A stretch of DNA of 29,165 bases from Lachnospiraceae bacterium (GTDB taxonomy: Bacteria; Bacillota; Clostridia; Lachnospirales; Lachnospiraceae), in assembly GCA_015258065.1 (NCBI GenBank), contig JABZIZ010000025.1, positions 1 through 29,165 of the forward strand, written 5' to 3'. The first letter of the stretch is position 1. Each line of letters begins with the position of its first letter. Both the position numbers and the translations under genes were made by a program. Below the pieces are notes generated by a model. It was given only the letters and a program-made list of their open reading frames with translations. It was not told the origin of the DNA and ran no database searches. Below, in pieces: positions 15,615-23,621 of this stretch.

Positions 15615-16274
15615 TTATCTGCGAAAACTGCAATTCGTCTTGGCGCAGCTCTCACACCCCTCCAGAACGCAGTGCGCATCCTCTGTGGAAACGCCGATCA
15701 GCGCCGTCACCGACTTGCTCGGCATCATGATCAGACTTTCCGACAGAGTAATGCCGGTATGTTTCTGCACTTCCAGAATCCGGAAAAAATCGGGTTGTGC
15801 GGAAAGTGGCAGATCTCCATAGCCGGGAGAAAATCGCGGGCGCAGAAACTTCCCTTCCGTTGCCGCCTCTTCCTTTAACTGCTTGTTTAACGCATCACAG
15901 TAGCTCTCGATCAGCATGGCGCCTGATGCCTGCATCATGACCGCCCGGCTCATTTTGCCGATTGCAGATGCTCTGGCCACCAGATGATCCATGGCAAACC
16001 CGATGGTGGCTGCCATCAGATAGACTTCCTCACAGCCGCGCAGATTTCTGGAAAGCGCCCGGCTCTTCAGCTCCATGTCTCCCACTAGGAAGCGATCTTC
16101 TCCTAAGAATTGCAGAGGAAAGCGCCGGTGCACCTCCCTCAGTTCCGACTGACGCACCAGCTCTTCCACGCAGCTTTTTACTTCCTCCACGACTGCCCCC
16201 TGCGGAAGTTCCCCCTTGCACCCGAGATAACGATAAACCTCTCGGAAATTCAGTTCTAAATCACACGCCCTCAT
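15615..16274 (-). CDS. Methionine synthase reactivation protein (stand-alone MetH activation domain)
   Basis: This is a 219-residue protein corresponding to the AdoMet-binding activation domain of MetH, which reductively remethylates inactive cob(II)alamin. The stretch FLRPRFSPGYGDLPLSAQPDFFRIL, then GITLSESLIMMPSKSVTALIG, is the domain signature; RPRFSPGYGD contributes to the AdoMet site. The tail GCESCAKTNCSFRR has the Cys-x2-Cys-x4-Cys pattern common in clostridial stand-alone versions. The frame is open upstream to a TTG at 16379, but the ATG at 16274 has GGGAGGA at good spacing and begins MRACDLELNFREVYRYLG, the usual N-terminus, so I chose it. It lies between metF and metH and completes the truncated MetH. 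Confidence 0.92.
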   Translation of the reverse strand: MRACDLELNFREVYRYLGCKGELPQGAVVEEVKSCVEELVRQSELREVHRRFPLQFLGEDRFLVGDMELKSRALSRNLRGCEEVYLMAATIGFAMDHLVARASAIGKMSRAVMMQASGAMLIESYCDALNKQLKEEAATEGKFLRPRFSPGYGDLPLSAQPDFFRILEVQKHTGITLSESLIMMPSKSVTALIGVSTEDAHCVLEGCESCAKTNCSFRR

Positions 16275-16387
16275 CCGGGGTTCCTCCCTCTCTGGTTTCC
16301 CCCAAGGGAGTCCCCCTCTTAGAGTCTCCTCCGGGTTTCTCTCCTGGAGCTCGTCTTCTGAGCTCCTTCGTCGCTTCAAGCCCCACC

Positions 16388-17251
16388 TTACAGGATAGCG
16401 GAAAGCTGTGTCAGAATCGCCTTCGCAATCAGGGGGCGGTTCATGGTGTAAACATGAATATGCGTCACCCCGTTGGCAATCAGATCCACGATCTGCTCAG
16501 CTGCGTAGATCACGCCTGCCTGCTCCATCGCCTCTTTTTTACCACCAAAGCGGTCCACGATCGCACGAAAGCGCTGCGGCACCTCCGTCCCCGACATCGC
16601 CACCGAACGCTTTAACTGCTCCGCCCTTGTAATCGGCATAATGCCCGCCAGAATCGGCACGGTGATCCCCTTCTCTCTGGCGCGGTATAGGAAGTTATAG
16701 AAAATACTGTTGTCAAAAAAAAGCTGCGTCGTCAGGAAATCCAGTCCCGCATCCACCTTCTCCTTCAGATGCTGTAAATCTTCCTCTCTGTGCGCACACT
16801 CCACATGCCCCTCCGGATAGCAGGCACCGCCCAGGCAAAAGAAATCTTTTTCTCTCTCCTTGATGTCGCGAATCAGCTGGACCGCATACCGGTAATCTGC
16901 AGAGCACAACCCGTCTTGCGGCAAATCGCCGCGAAGCGCCAGGATATTCTCGATGTGCTTTTCTTTATAGAGGGAAAGCATCTTTGATACATGCTCCCTC
17001 GTGGAAGAGACACAGGTCAGATGCGCGAGCGTAGGTACCCCAAATCCCTCCTGAATTTCCGAAGCGATTTCTGCCGTAAAAAGACCGGTACCGCCGCCCG
17101 CTCCGTAAGTCACCGACATGAAATCCGGATGAAGCGCGGCAATCTTCCTTGCGTTTGCCGCCGTTGCCTCAAATTTTTCCGATGTTTTCGGCGGGAAAAC
17201 CTCAAAGGAAAGGGTCAACTGCTTTTCCTTTAGTAATTGACTGATCTTCAT
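16388..17251 (-). CDS. metF: Methylenetetrahydrofolate reductase
   Basis: MetF reduces 5,10-methylene-THF to 5-methyl-THF, the methyl donor for the MetH encoded two genes downstream. The 287-residue TIM-barrel flavoprotein begins MKISQLLKEKQLTLSFEVFPPKT, with the catalytic Glu in SFEVFPPK. Then come DFMSVTYGAGGG, THLTC-like AHLTCVSSTRE, ILALRGDLPQ, FTTQLFFD-like DFLTTQLFFDNSIF and PILAGIMPI. The frame continues upstream to 17545, but the extra 98 codons have no family similarity and cross the promoter and the next gene. The ATG at 17251 follows GAGGGG and is the true start. The metF, reactivation protein, metH order forms one methionine operon. Confidence 0.96.
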   Translation of the reverse strand: MKISQLLKEKQLTLSFEVFPPKTSEKFEATAANARKIAALHPDFMSVTYGAGGGTGLFTAEIASEIQEGFGVPTLAHLTCVSSTREHVSKMLSLYKEKHIENILALRGDLPQDGLCSADYRYAVQLIRDIKEREKDFFCLGGACYPEGHVECAHREEDLQHLKEKVDAGLDFLTTQLFFDNSIFYNFLYRAREKGITVPILAGIMPITRAEQLKRSVAMSGTEVPQRFRAIVDRFGGKKEAMEQAGVIYAAEQIVDLIANGVTHIHVYTMNRPLIAKAILTQLSAIL

Positions 17252-17279
17252 AAAAATAGCCCCTCTCTGTAATTGGTCT

Positions 17280-17307
17280 ATTGTAGCATGAAACAGAAAA
17301 GGGGCAA
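17280..17307 (-). promoter_or_regulatory. Extended -10 promoter of the metF operon
   Basis: On the minus strand TTGCCC (17302-17307) and TACAAT (17280-17285) are 16 bp apart, with TGC before the -10 box. The start would be near 17273, giving a leader of only about 22 nt, too short for a SAM riboswitch. Confidence 0.65.
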
Positions 17308-17365
17308 GAAGTATTTTACCGAAATATTCGTTATCAAACCTTGCTTGTAAAATTGTGCTGACGCC

Positions 17366-17401
17366 AGGATGCGGATCGGCGACCGATGCCGGACGCATCA
17401 A
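17366..17401. terminator. Hairpin at the 3' end of the PHP-type gene
   Basis: GATGCG and CGCATC enclose a second dyad, ATCGG/CCGAT, around the stop codon of the PHP-type gene. It lacks a clear T-tract on either strand, so its role as a terminator is uncertain. Confidence 0.35.
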
Positions 17402-18651
17402 GAGGGACTCTCTTCCACATACAACGGGTTGGAGATCAGAAGCGGCATTCTGTCTTTTTGCTCCTCTCCTTTTTCTCGCAGTTCGAAACGCAGATACCCG
17501 TGATCCGGCATTTCGGTTTCCATCCTCGTCACTCCCGCGGCACAAGGGACCGATTCCCGCACGCCGCTTCCAATGAGAAGCGCTTCCATCCCGGGAGTCG
17601 TCCCGGAAAATTCCACCTGTATCTTCCGGAAAGGCGCCACCTCCATTCCCGGCAGAACCTGATGCCCGTCAATTACCATTTCCGGTCCTTCCACCTCCGC
17701 GGTGATAAAGGAATGTCCCTTCCTGATCGCCTGTATCAGATCAGAGGGAGCTTTGGACGGTGCGATTACATTCGTGCAGGGAAAAGCGGGGATTCTTCCC
17801 GGTTCCAGTCGGTGAAAATCGCTTCCGCCAATCACGGGGATTCTCTTTCCCTTCCTCAGTTCCTCGTCCCACCAGTGCAGGCATTTCAGATTCGCCTCTG
17901 CGCCGATTCCCCCGTTCCAAACCTCCACCAGATCATAGGGCAGATCGAAGCCGAATTTCCAGCCGCAGAACGGGCAGAAGGGATGGTTCAGGCAGACCAG
18001 TGCCCCTCTTTCCTGTGCAATCTGCAAGATCTCCCGCACTTCTTCCCCGGAGTTGGCGATGATGTCTCTAAGCGGATGCCTTATCCCGAGCATCCCCGCA
18101 TGCCCTCTGTAATGGGTCCATTCCGTGCCGGGAAGCACGGTGAGCGTATCGGTAGAATAGGGAGTCTCATTCTGCGCCTCATTATTATGATCCGTCAAAA
18201 AAAGATAATCCAGGCGCATCCTGCCTGCGATCTGCGTCAACTCCTTCGGCGTGAACACACCATCGGAACCGCATGTGTGCGTATGGGTATCTCCCTTAAA
18301 AATACGAAGTTCCTTCTTTTCAAATACGATGTGGTATTGAACGGTGCAGCCTTTTTTTGCCACGTGGTAAGCCCCCAGCAGGATCTGCCACTGCCCGGCA
18401 GCGGGAGGAGCGGGGGTAAACCCGGGCGAAGCGACTGCTTCGGAAACCGCCAGCTCGTCCCGATTGCTGCCAGCCCAACCGATCACCTTCCCCTCCGGAC
18501 TGCAAAGCCCGATATCGATGATATTCTCGTTCTTTCGGTAGGTGTAACTGACCCGAATCTTCTCCACCCCCTCCGGAACCTGAAAAGGCACCCTCAGGTA
18601 AAATCCTTCCTCCTCGGGTGCCACAAATCTTTCTACAATCTGCGTCTCCAT
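17398..18651 (-). CDS. PHP-domain metallohydrolase (CehA/McbA family)
   Basis: This is a 417-residue predicted phosphoesterase or hydrolase. Residues 1-115 form a beta-rich N-terminal region resembling a carbohydrate-binding or jelly-roll fold. The PHP core follows: DTHTHTCGSDG (His123, His125), FLTDHN (Asp154, His155), CLNHPFCPFCG (His223) and VIGGSDFHR (Asp278, His280), the metal-binding set of the family. A C-terminal beta-rich part ends the protein. No signal peptide is visible, so it is probably cytoplasmic. ATG at 18651 follows GGAGGG. It lies downstream of the two sugar permeases on the same strand, so I infer that it acts on the imported compound, perhaps a phosphorylated or esterified sugar. 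The reaction itself cannot be named. Confidence 0.8.
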   Translation of the reverse strand: METQIVERFVAPEEEGFYLRVPFQVPEGVEKIRVSYTYRKNENIIDIGLCSPEGKVIGWAGSNRDELAVSEAVASPGFTPAPPAAGQWQILLGAYHVAKKGCTVQYHIVFEKKELRIFKGDTHTHTCGSDGVFTPKELTQIAGRMRLDYLFLTDHNNEAQNETPYSTDTLTVLPGTEWTHYRGHAGMLGIRHPLRDIIANSGEEVREILQIAQERGALVCLNHPFCPFCGWKFGFDLPYDLVEVWNGGIGAEANLKCLHWWDEELRKGKRIPVIGGSDFHRLEPGRIPAFPCTNVIAPSKAPSDLIQAIRKGHSFITAEVEGPEMVIDGHQVLPGMEVAPFRKIQVEFSGTTPGMEALLIGSGVRESVPCAAGVTRMETEMPDHGYLRFELREKGEEQKDRMPLLISNPLYVEESPS

Positions 18652-18745
18652 TCTGCCCTCCGCTACCTTGTCTCTCCTCTTCCCGGCTCTACGATCTCGT
18701 TTCCTCTCTTCTTGCCTCTACTTCCTGCTCTCCTCCTTTTTTCCT

Positions 18746-19615
18746 CTATTCCTTCACCGCCCCCATGCTGATCCCTTCCAACAAAAATCTCTGTGCAAAC
18801 AGATAAATGACTAACAGCGGCAAAGCCGAAATCAGAACCGCCGCCATGATCGCATTGTCCGGAATCATCTCCGTTCCCGAGACGGAATTGACATTTAGAA
18901 TCATCTGCTTCAATTTCAACGGCAGCGTATATTTTCCCTCATCGGTGATGAGGGTTGCGGGCAGCATAATCGAATTCCATCTGGCCACGAATTCCAGGAA
19001 AAAGACCGTAGCCAGTCCCGGAAGTGCAATGGGAATATAGATTTTTGCGAAGATGGCAACTTCTCCCGCTCCGTCTATCCTTGCAGATTCTCCCAGCGTA
19101 TATGGTACGGTTTCAAAATAATTCCGCATCATCAGAATGCTGAATCCGGAAATCAGACCGTTCAGAATCAGTCCCTGATAAGAATTCAGCAGGTGCATTT
19201 GCTTGTTTAACTGGTAGATGGAGATCAGTGTCAAATCCCCAGGGATCATCATGGTGACCATGATAAAGCCGGAAATCTGCTTCCGAAAAGGAAGCCCCCT
19301 CTGCACCAGCACATAGCCCGAAAACCCGGCCAGAATCACCTGGATCACCGTCCCGGTCAGCGTCACAAACAGGGAATTGCATAGCGGTCTCCCCATCTTC
19401 GTAACCCGAAACACGTAAGCATATCCCTCTAAGCTGAAGGAGTGCCACCATAGTTTCATCCCGCTCCTGCCAGCGTCAAGCGCCTTCTGGGTGGAAACCA
19501 CCAGCACGTTCCACATCGGGAGAAACATCAGAAGAAACATTACAATGGTGAGGATTACCGCTATTCCCTTTACCGCTCCTCGCAAACCGTCCTTACGCAT
19601 GGCTCCCCCGATCAT
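18746..19615 (-). CDS. Carbohydrate ABC transporter permease (LplC/CUT1 type)
   Basis: This 289-residue inner-membrane permease has about six helices. The cytoplasmic EAA loop reads LGESARIDGAGEVAIFAKIYIPIALPGLAT, where it contacts the ATPase. The N-terminal helix is GIAVILTIVMFLLMFLPMWNVLVVST and the C-terminus FAQRFLLEGISMGAVKE is typical of the LplC/YtcP branch of CUT1 sugar importers. Its ATG overlaps the stop of the partner permease by 4 bp (ATGA), so the two are coupled. A second ATG five codons in has GGGGGAG before it and could also be used. Confidence 0.93.
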   Translation of the reverse strand: MIGGAMRKDGLRGAVKGIAVILTIVMFLLMFLPMWNVLVVSTQKALDAGRSGMKLWWHSFSLEGYAYVFRVTKMGRPLCNSLFVTLTGTVIQVILAGFSGYVLVQRGLPFRKQISGFIMVTMMIPGDLTLISIYQLNKQMHLLNSYQGLILNGLISGFSILMMRNYFETVPYTLGESARIDGAGEVAIFAKIYIPIALPGLATVFFLEFVARWNSIMLPATLITDEGKYTLPLKLKQMILNVNSVSGTEMIPDNAIMAAVLISALPLLVIYLFAQRFLLEGISMGAVKE

Positions 19616-20595
19616 GTATAAATCTCATCGTATTTCAGTAATTTTTTTACAATCGTCGTAATCAGACCGGTGGCCAGCAGAACCATGGTGGCTGCCGCAG
19701 TCGCCGTTCCGACATTAAATTGCAGAATGCCCTGCTCGTAAATCAAGACCAGCAGGTTCTTCACCTGATCACTGACGGAGGAGCGCATCATCACAAAGAT
19801 CTGATCAAAATTTCTCAAAATCCCCATCACTGAGAGGACCGTTACCACCTTGATGGTCGGAACAATGGCAGGAATCATTACATAGCGGATTTGCTGCAGC
19901 CGTGTTGCGCCGTCCATCCTGGCCGATTCATAGAGCGTTTCATCCACCGAAACAATGGAGGCCATGAAGAGCGCCGCAAAATAACCGGCACCCTTCCAGG
20001 CTCCCGTAAAGATCATATTTCCTCTGGCAAACGCGGGCTCCGCCATAAAAGCAACGGGCACAAAATTTTCTCCCAACACCGCTTTTAGCACGCCGTTCCA
20101 CATCCCGGTCGGAGAAAGGATGGTAATCCAGATTCCACCCACCACCGACCACGACAGCAGGTAGGGAATGAAGGTGACGGTCTGAAAGGCCGAGCGGCAA
20201 AAGCGATTTCTAATCTCGTTCATCAGGACCGCCGCCAGCAGCCCCCACGCAAACTGCAAAAGAAACGTTCCTCCTCCTACCACCAGGCTGTTCCCCAGCG
20301 CACGCAGGTACTGGCGATCCTTTAGGATCGAAACATAATTTTCCATTCCCACGAAGCCGGAGCCGCCCAGAATCTTAATCTTGAAAAAGCTCTTCCAGAT
20401 CCCGAGGAACAGGGGGTAATAAGAAAACACCAAAAAGTAAATCAGCACGGGGAGCATCAGCAGATAGATGCCCCGGTATCTTCTCACCTTCCTCCACAAC
20501 CCACTTTTTTCCTTCTTTATCGGTGCCGTCACTTCTTGCCGCCTTCCTCCCCATTCCACGGTGAAAATCACTTCCTCTTGCCGGATGCCAGCCAC
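19612..20595 (-). CDS. Carbohydrate ABC transporter permease (LplB/CUT1 type)
   Basis: This 327-residue partner permease has a basic cytoplasmic N-terminal tail, then the first helix YLLMLPVLIYFLVFSYYPLFLGIWKSF, typical of LplB/YtcQ-associated proteins. The EAA loop is LYESARMDGATRLQQIRYVMIPAIVPT, and the end is TIVKKLLKYDEIYT. The start appears to be GTG at 20595, with AAGGA nine bases upstream. No ATPase gene accompanies the permeases; in Firmicutes such systems usually share a general MsmX-type ATPase encoded elsewhere. The gene lies between the binding protein and the second permease. Confidence 0.93.
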   Translation of the reverse strand: MAGIRQEEVIFTVEWGGRRQEVTAPIKKEKSGLWRKVRRYRGIYLLMLPVLIYFLVFSYYPLFLGIWKSFFKIKILGGSGFVGMENYVSILKDRQYLRALGNSLVVGGGTFLLQFAWGLLAAVLMNEIRNRFCRSAFQTVTFIPYLLSWSVVGGIWITILSPTGMWNGVLKAVLGENFVPVAFMAEPAFARGNMIFTGAWKGAGYFAALFMASIVSVDETLYESARMDGATRLQQIRYVMIPAIVPTIKVVTVLSVMGILRNFDQIFVMMRSSVSDQVKNLLVLIYEQGILQFNVGTATAAATMVLLATGLITTIVKKLLKYDEIYT

Positions 20596-20612
20596 TCCGG
20601 CATTCCTTTTCC

Positions 20613-20693
20613 CGCATTTGAAAAAAACGCACTTCCTTAGCGATCGTCCCTCCGCGTTTGGAAAAAAATCACTTCCTTAGCGATCCGTCACGC
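20613..20693. repeat. 40-bp tandem duplication of the 3' end of the binding-protein gene
   Basis: Unit one (20653-20693) contains the last codons and TAA stop of the lipoprotein gene. Unit two (20613-20652) repeats it downstream: CGCGG-x-GGGACGATCGCTAA, then GGAAGTG and a run of T. They differ by a few substitutions and one indel. Both units carry a TTTTTTT run on the minus strand. Confidence 0.92.
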
Positions 20694-22146
20694 CGCGCTC
20701 CACCAGCTCTTCTCTCATTTTCTTTAGTCCTGCCTTCGCATCCACATCTCCCTTGATGATCTGAATGCCCCATTTTCCCACGATTTCCTTGTAATCCCCC
20801 TCATTCGGGATAATCGTGTCGATGGAAGCATATTTGGCATAACTCATTGCCTCGTCCACGCCCGGATTGTGGTCAAACAAAGGCTTATAATCCTTGAAGA
20901 TCGGGAACGGTGCGCCGTGATCGTTTCCGTGTGCCGCTCCTTCTTCCGTCAATTTGTACTCGTTGCCGGAAACGGTATAGTCATGGCCCTCGATGCCGGA
21001 GGAGAGGAGATTTCCGCCCTCCTGCGTTGCAAAATATTCCAGGACACGAATGGCGCCTTCCGGATTCTCCGCGTTCGCCGGCACCGCAAAAAGGCTTGCT
21101 CCGCCCTTACCCAACATATAAGAGCCGTCCGGTGTCTTTAATCCCGGAAGGGAGACGATTTCATATTGATCTTCCGCTACACCGGCCGCTTTTGCACCGG
21201 CATTATGCAGACCGACCCACGCTGCCCAGTCCGCACACATGGCGATGTTCTGCGAAGAGGCCCCCATCTTTTCTCTTTGATTTTTCGTTTCATCCACAAA
21301 GGATGCCGGATCCATCAGGCCGTTGTCGTATAATTTTTTAAACCATTCCCATACCACCGCCGCGTCGTCCTGTGCATACGGGGCATAGCGCTTGCCGTTT
21401 TCGTCGGTCAGAACCCCTTCCTTGGCACCCGCTGCCGCCATGTAGGGCTGAAGGTCCCAGGCCTGCGACATCACCGCTTCAAACGGATAGAAGTCGGTTT
21501 TTTTACTCTTATCTTTGAGAGTCTTTAACACCTGATAATACCCGTCCATGGTGGGCTCTATTGTCTTGTAATCAATGCCCGCCTCCTTTAAAAGCGTATT
21601 GTTTAACGCCACCACCCGGTGTACTTCTTTTTTGTTAAAGCCGGCATAGACCTTTCCGTCTACCGTGATGTCCTTCCATTCCTGCGGATCGATATTACCG
21701 GTCAGGATCTTTGACTGCTCTTTGTATTTGGTAAGATCCATCAGGGCATCTTGTTGGATTAAATTCAAATATTGCGGTGCATTGAGGTAAATCAAATCAT
21801 ATTTTTCCCCGCCGGAAAGCTTCTGCATCAGGATCTTGTCATAATCGGAAGCAGGCTTCTCTATAGTCACCGTTAGCCCCGTGGCATCCGAGAGTGCCTT
21901 CTCGAAGAGTTTCATCTCCTCTTCGTCTTTTCCTCCGGTGACCGATGCGAGAATCCGCACACTCCCCTGTGCAGGAAGGAAGTCCTCTTTCTGCCCGTTC
22001 CCTGCCGTCTCTCCGGATTTCTCCGCAGCCGCCTCCTGATCCCCCGTCTTTGCTCCCGCAGACGTCTGTGTCTGTGCCTGTCCGCTTCCGCAGCCGGCTA
22101 ACAGGAAGGAAGCCATCAGAACACTGATCCACCTACTTTTCCTCAT
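20677..22146 (-). CDS. Extracellular solute-binding lipoprotein of the carbohydrate ABC transporter (LplA-like)
   Basis: This 489-residue binding protein captures the substrate outside the cell for the two permeases that follow. The N-terminus MRKSRWISVLMASFLLAGCGSG is a lipoprotein signal with lipobox LAGC, so the Cys at 19 would be lipidated. A low-complexity linker (QAQTQTSAGAKTGDQEAAAEK) follows, then the family-1-type fold: GLTVTIEKPASDYDKILMQKLSGGEKYDLIYL, MSQAWDLQPYMAAAGAKEGVL, and the end IVGKWGIQIIKGDVDAKAGLKKMREEL. These last features are typical of LplA/YtcQ proteins. ATG at 22146 follows GGGAGGG. It is the first gene of the transporter operon, divergent from the GntR/LacI-type regulator. 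The ligand is unknown. Confidence 0.92.
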   Translation of the reverse strand: MRKSRWISVLMASFLLAGCGSGQAQTQTSAGAKTGDQEAAAEKSGETAGNGQKEDFLPAQGSVRILASVTGGKDEEEMKLFEKALSDATGLTVTIEKPASDYDKILMQKLSGGEKYDLIYLNAPQYLNLIQQDALMDLTKYKEQSKILTGNIDPQEWKDITVDGKVYAGFNKKEVHRVVALNNTLLKEAGIDYKTIEPTMDGYYQVLKTLKDKSKKTDFYPFEAVMSQAWDLQPYMAAAGAKEGVLTDENGKRYAPYAQDDAAVVWEWFKKLYDNGLMDPASFVDETKNQREKMGASSQNIAMCADWAAWVGLHNAGAKAAGVAEDQYEIVSLPGLKTPDGSYMLGKGGASLFAVPANAENPEGAIRVLEYFATQEGGNLLSSGIEGHDYTVSGNEYKLTEEGAAHGNDHGAPFPIFKDYKPLFDHNPGVDEAMSYAKYASIDTIIPNEGDYKEIVGKWGIQIIKGDVDAKAGLKKMREELVERGVTDR

Positions 22147-22201
22147 TTCATTACCCTCCCATGATTGTCAATTGGATACTGTCTCTATCAGACTAGTATC
22201 T

Positions 22202-22219
22202 GTTTCACGACGTGTAAAC
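22202..22219. promoter_or_regulatory. Near-palindromic operator candidate between regulator and transporter operon
   Basis: GTTTCACGA and CGTGTAAAC form an inverted repeat with a single extra base in one arm, centred 64 bp upstream of the lipoprotein RBS. The position, between the two divergent start codons, suits a binding site for the neighbouring GntR/LacI-type regulator. This is an inference from symmetry and place. Confidence 0.5.
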
Positions 22220-22357
22220 GATATAAAATATGTTTTATTCGCAGATCTGTCCCCCTGCCGGAAAATCGTGAAATCTCCCAAATTATTTTGAAGATTCTTG
22301 TTGAGATTTATTCGGATGGAGTTGATAAAATATATTTTACGCTATTCGGTCGGGAGG

Positions 22358-22505
22358 ACTATCCCGCAAGGGCAGGGAGAGACCGGTCAGGCTTTGCGCC
22401 CGGGTTGCATTCGGACTTTCCCGCACCAGGAAGGGGAGAGACCGGACAGGCTCAGCACCCGGGTCGGATTCGGACTACCCTGCATCAGGGAGGGGAGCAT
22501 TTCGG
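22358..22505 (+). repeat. 57-59-bp tandem repeats ending at the regulator start codon
   Basis: Unit one is 22358-22414 and unit two 22415-22473. Unit three, 22474-22505, is internally deleted to 32 bp. Each begins ACTWYCC-GCA, carries an RBS-like GGGGAGA/GGGGAG, and ends TTCGG; the third TTCGG is followed directly by the ATG at 22506. The 359-bp gap 22147-22505 otherwise holds only the divergent promoters. Confidence 0.93.
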
Positions 22506-23621
22506 ATGAAAAAAAAGATTGCACGGTACAGACAGATTTATCTTGCACTCAAACAGGAGATTTTCTCGGGCAAATATGTGAGCGGAGCCTTCCTCCCCCC
22601 GGTGGACTTTCTTGCGAAGGAGTACAAGGTCAGTTCCATCACAATCAACTCCGCCCTGGATCTGTTAAAAGAAGAGGGCTTTATTCGCAGGATCAAAAGC
22701 AAAGGAAGCTGTGTCACAGCGCTTCCCGACAGCAAAGAAATGCAGGATTCTCCCTCCCCGGAAGGTCTGCCCCTGATCGGGATCATTTTAGAACACATCT
22801 CTTCCTGCTTCGGGCTGGATCTCCTGTACGCCGCAGATCAGTTTGCGCAAGAAAAAGGCTACCGCCTGATCACGAGGTTCTCCTACGGCAACCGGGAGAG
22901 GGAAAACGAAGAAATTGTATTTTTGAGAAATCTGGGCGTATGCGGCATCATCTGCATGCCGGTCCACGGAAAATATTTTAATACCGGTATGCTCCGTCTG
23001 GCTGCCGATCACTTCCCTGCCGTCCTGATTGATAAACAGCTGAAGGGAATTCCCATCCCCTCTGTCGGAACCGATAACAAGGCCGCCACAGCAGCCTTGG
23101 TTCGTCATCTGGTTGCCCACAAGAAGCACCACATCGGTCTGATTACCGTGGACGATCCTTATACCTCTTCCGTTTCCGATCGAAACAGGGGCTTTCATGA
23201 AGCAATTGCACGTCGCAAGCTTCCCGTCATGCCCATCCTAACGGTACGCAAGAAGGTCGAAAGTTCCATCTTTTCTTATCAGGCCGATGAAGAATGTGAA
23301 AAGGCAATTGAAGACTACCTGCATCGCCACCCGAACCTCGACGCGGTCATCATTACCGAGTACGGTCTAGCCCGTTATCTAAAAGCCCCCAGAGAAGAGT
23401 GGGCACGGCTCAATCTGACGATCTGCTGCGTGGACGAAGACTACCTCTCCCCCGGAGGAACCCGCTTCACACACATCCGCCAAAATGAGCCCGTCATCGC
23501 CAAGGCCGCCATTCGTCTTCTGATCGAGCAGATCGAAAAGCGGGATGATCACGCGCCGGAAAGCTGCCTGATTCCCGGCATCTTGCAAGAGGCGACCCTT
23601 ACTGCTCTCCCCCCATGTTAA
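22506..23621 (+). CDS. GntR/LacI-type transcriptional regulator (AraR-like architecture)
   Basis: This 371-residue regulator has an N-terminal GntR winged helix (residues about 5-72: YRQIYLALKQEIFSGKYVSG, FLAKEYKVSSITINSALDLLKEEGFI). A LacI-like periplasmic-binding-fold sensor starts at about 88 (LPLIGIILEHISSCFGLDLLYAADQFAQEKGY, then SVGTDNKAATAALVRHLVAHKKHHIGLI). This is the plan of AraR-type sugar repressors. It diverges from the transporter operon, so it most likely controls that operon in response to the imported sugar or a derivative. ATG at 22506 follows AGGGAGGGGAG, itself part of a tandem repeat. Its last 23 bp overlap the 3' end of the convergent aldolase gene. Confidence 0.9.
   Translation: MKKKIARYRQIYLALKQEIFSGKYVSGAFLPPVDFLAKEYKVSSITINSALDLLKEEGFIRRIKSKGSCVTALPDSKEMQDSPSPEGLPLIGIILEHISSCFGLDLLYAADQFAQEKGYRLITRFSYGNRERENEEIVFLRNLGVCGIICMPVHGKYFNTGMLRLAADHFPAVLIDKQLKGIPIPSVGTDNKAATAALVRHLVAHKKHHIGLITVDDPYTSSVSDRNRGFHEAIARRKLPVMPILTVRKKVESSIFSYQADEECEKAIEDYLHRHPNLDAVIITEYGLARYLKAPREEWARLNLTICCVDEDYLSPGGTRFTHIRQNEPVIAKAAIRLLIEQIEKRDDHAPESCLIPGILQEATLTALPPC

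Noticed and set aside
17252..17545. Longer N-terminus for MetF
   Set aside because: The extra 98 codons would cross a good promoter and the neighbouring gene and do not resemble any MetF.
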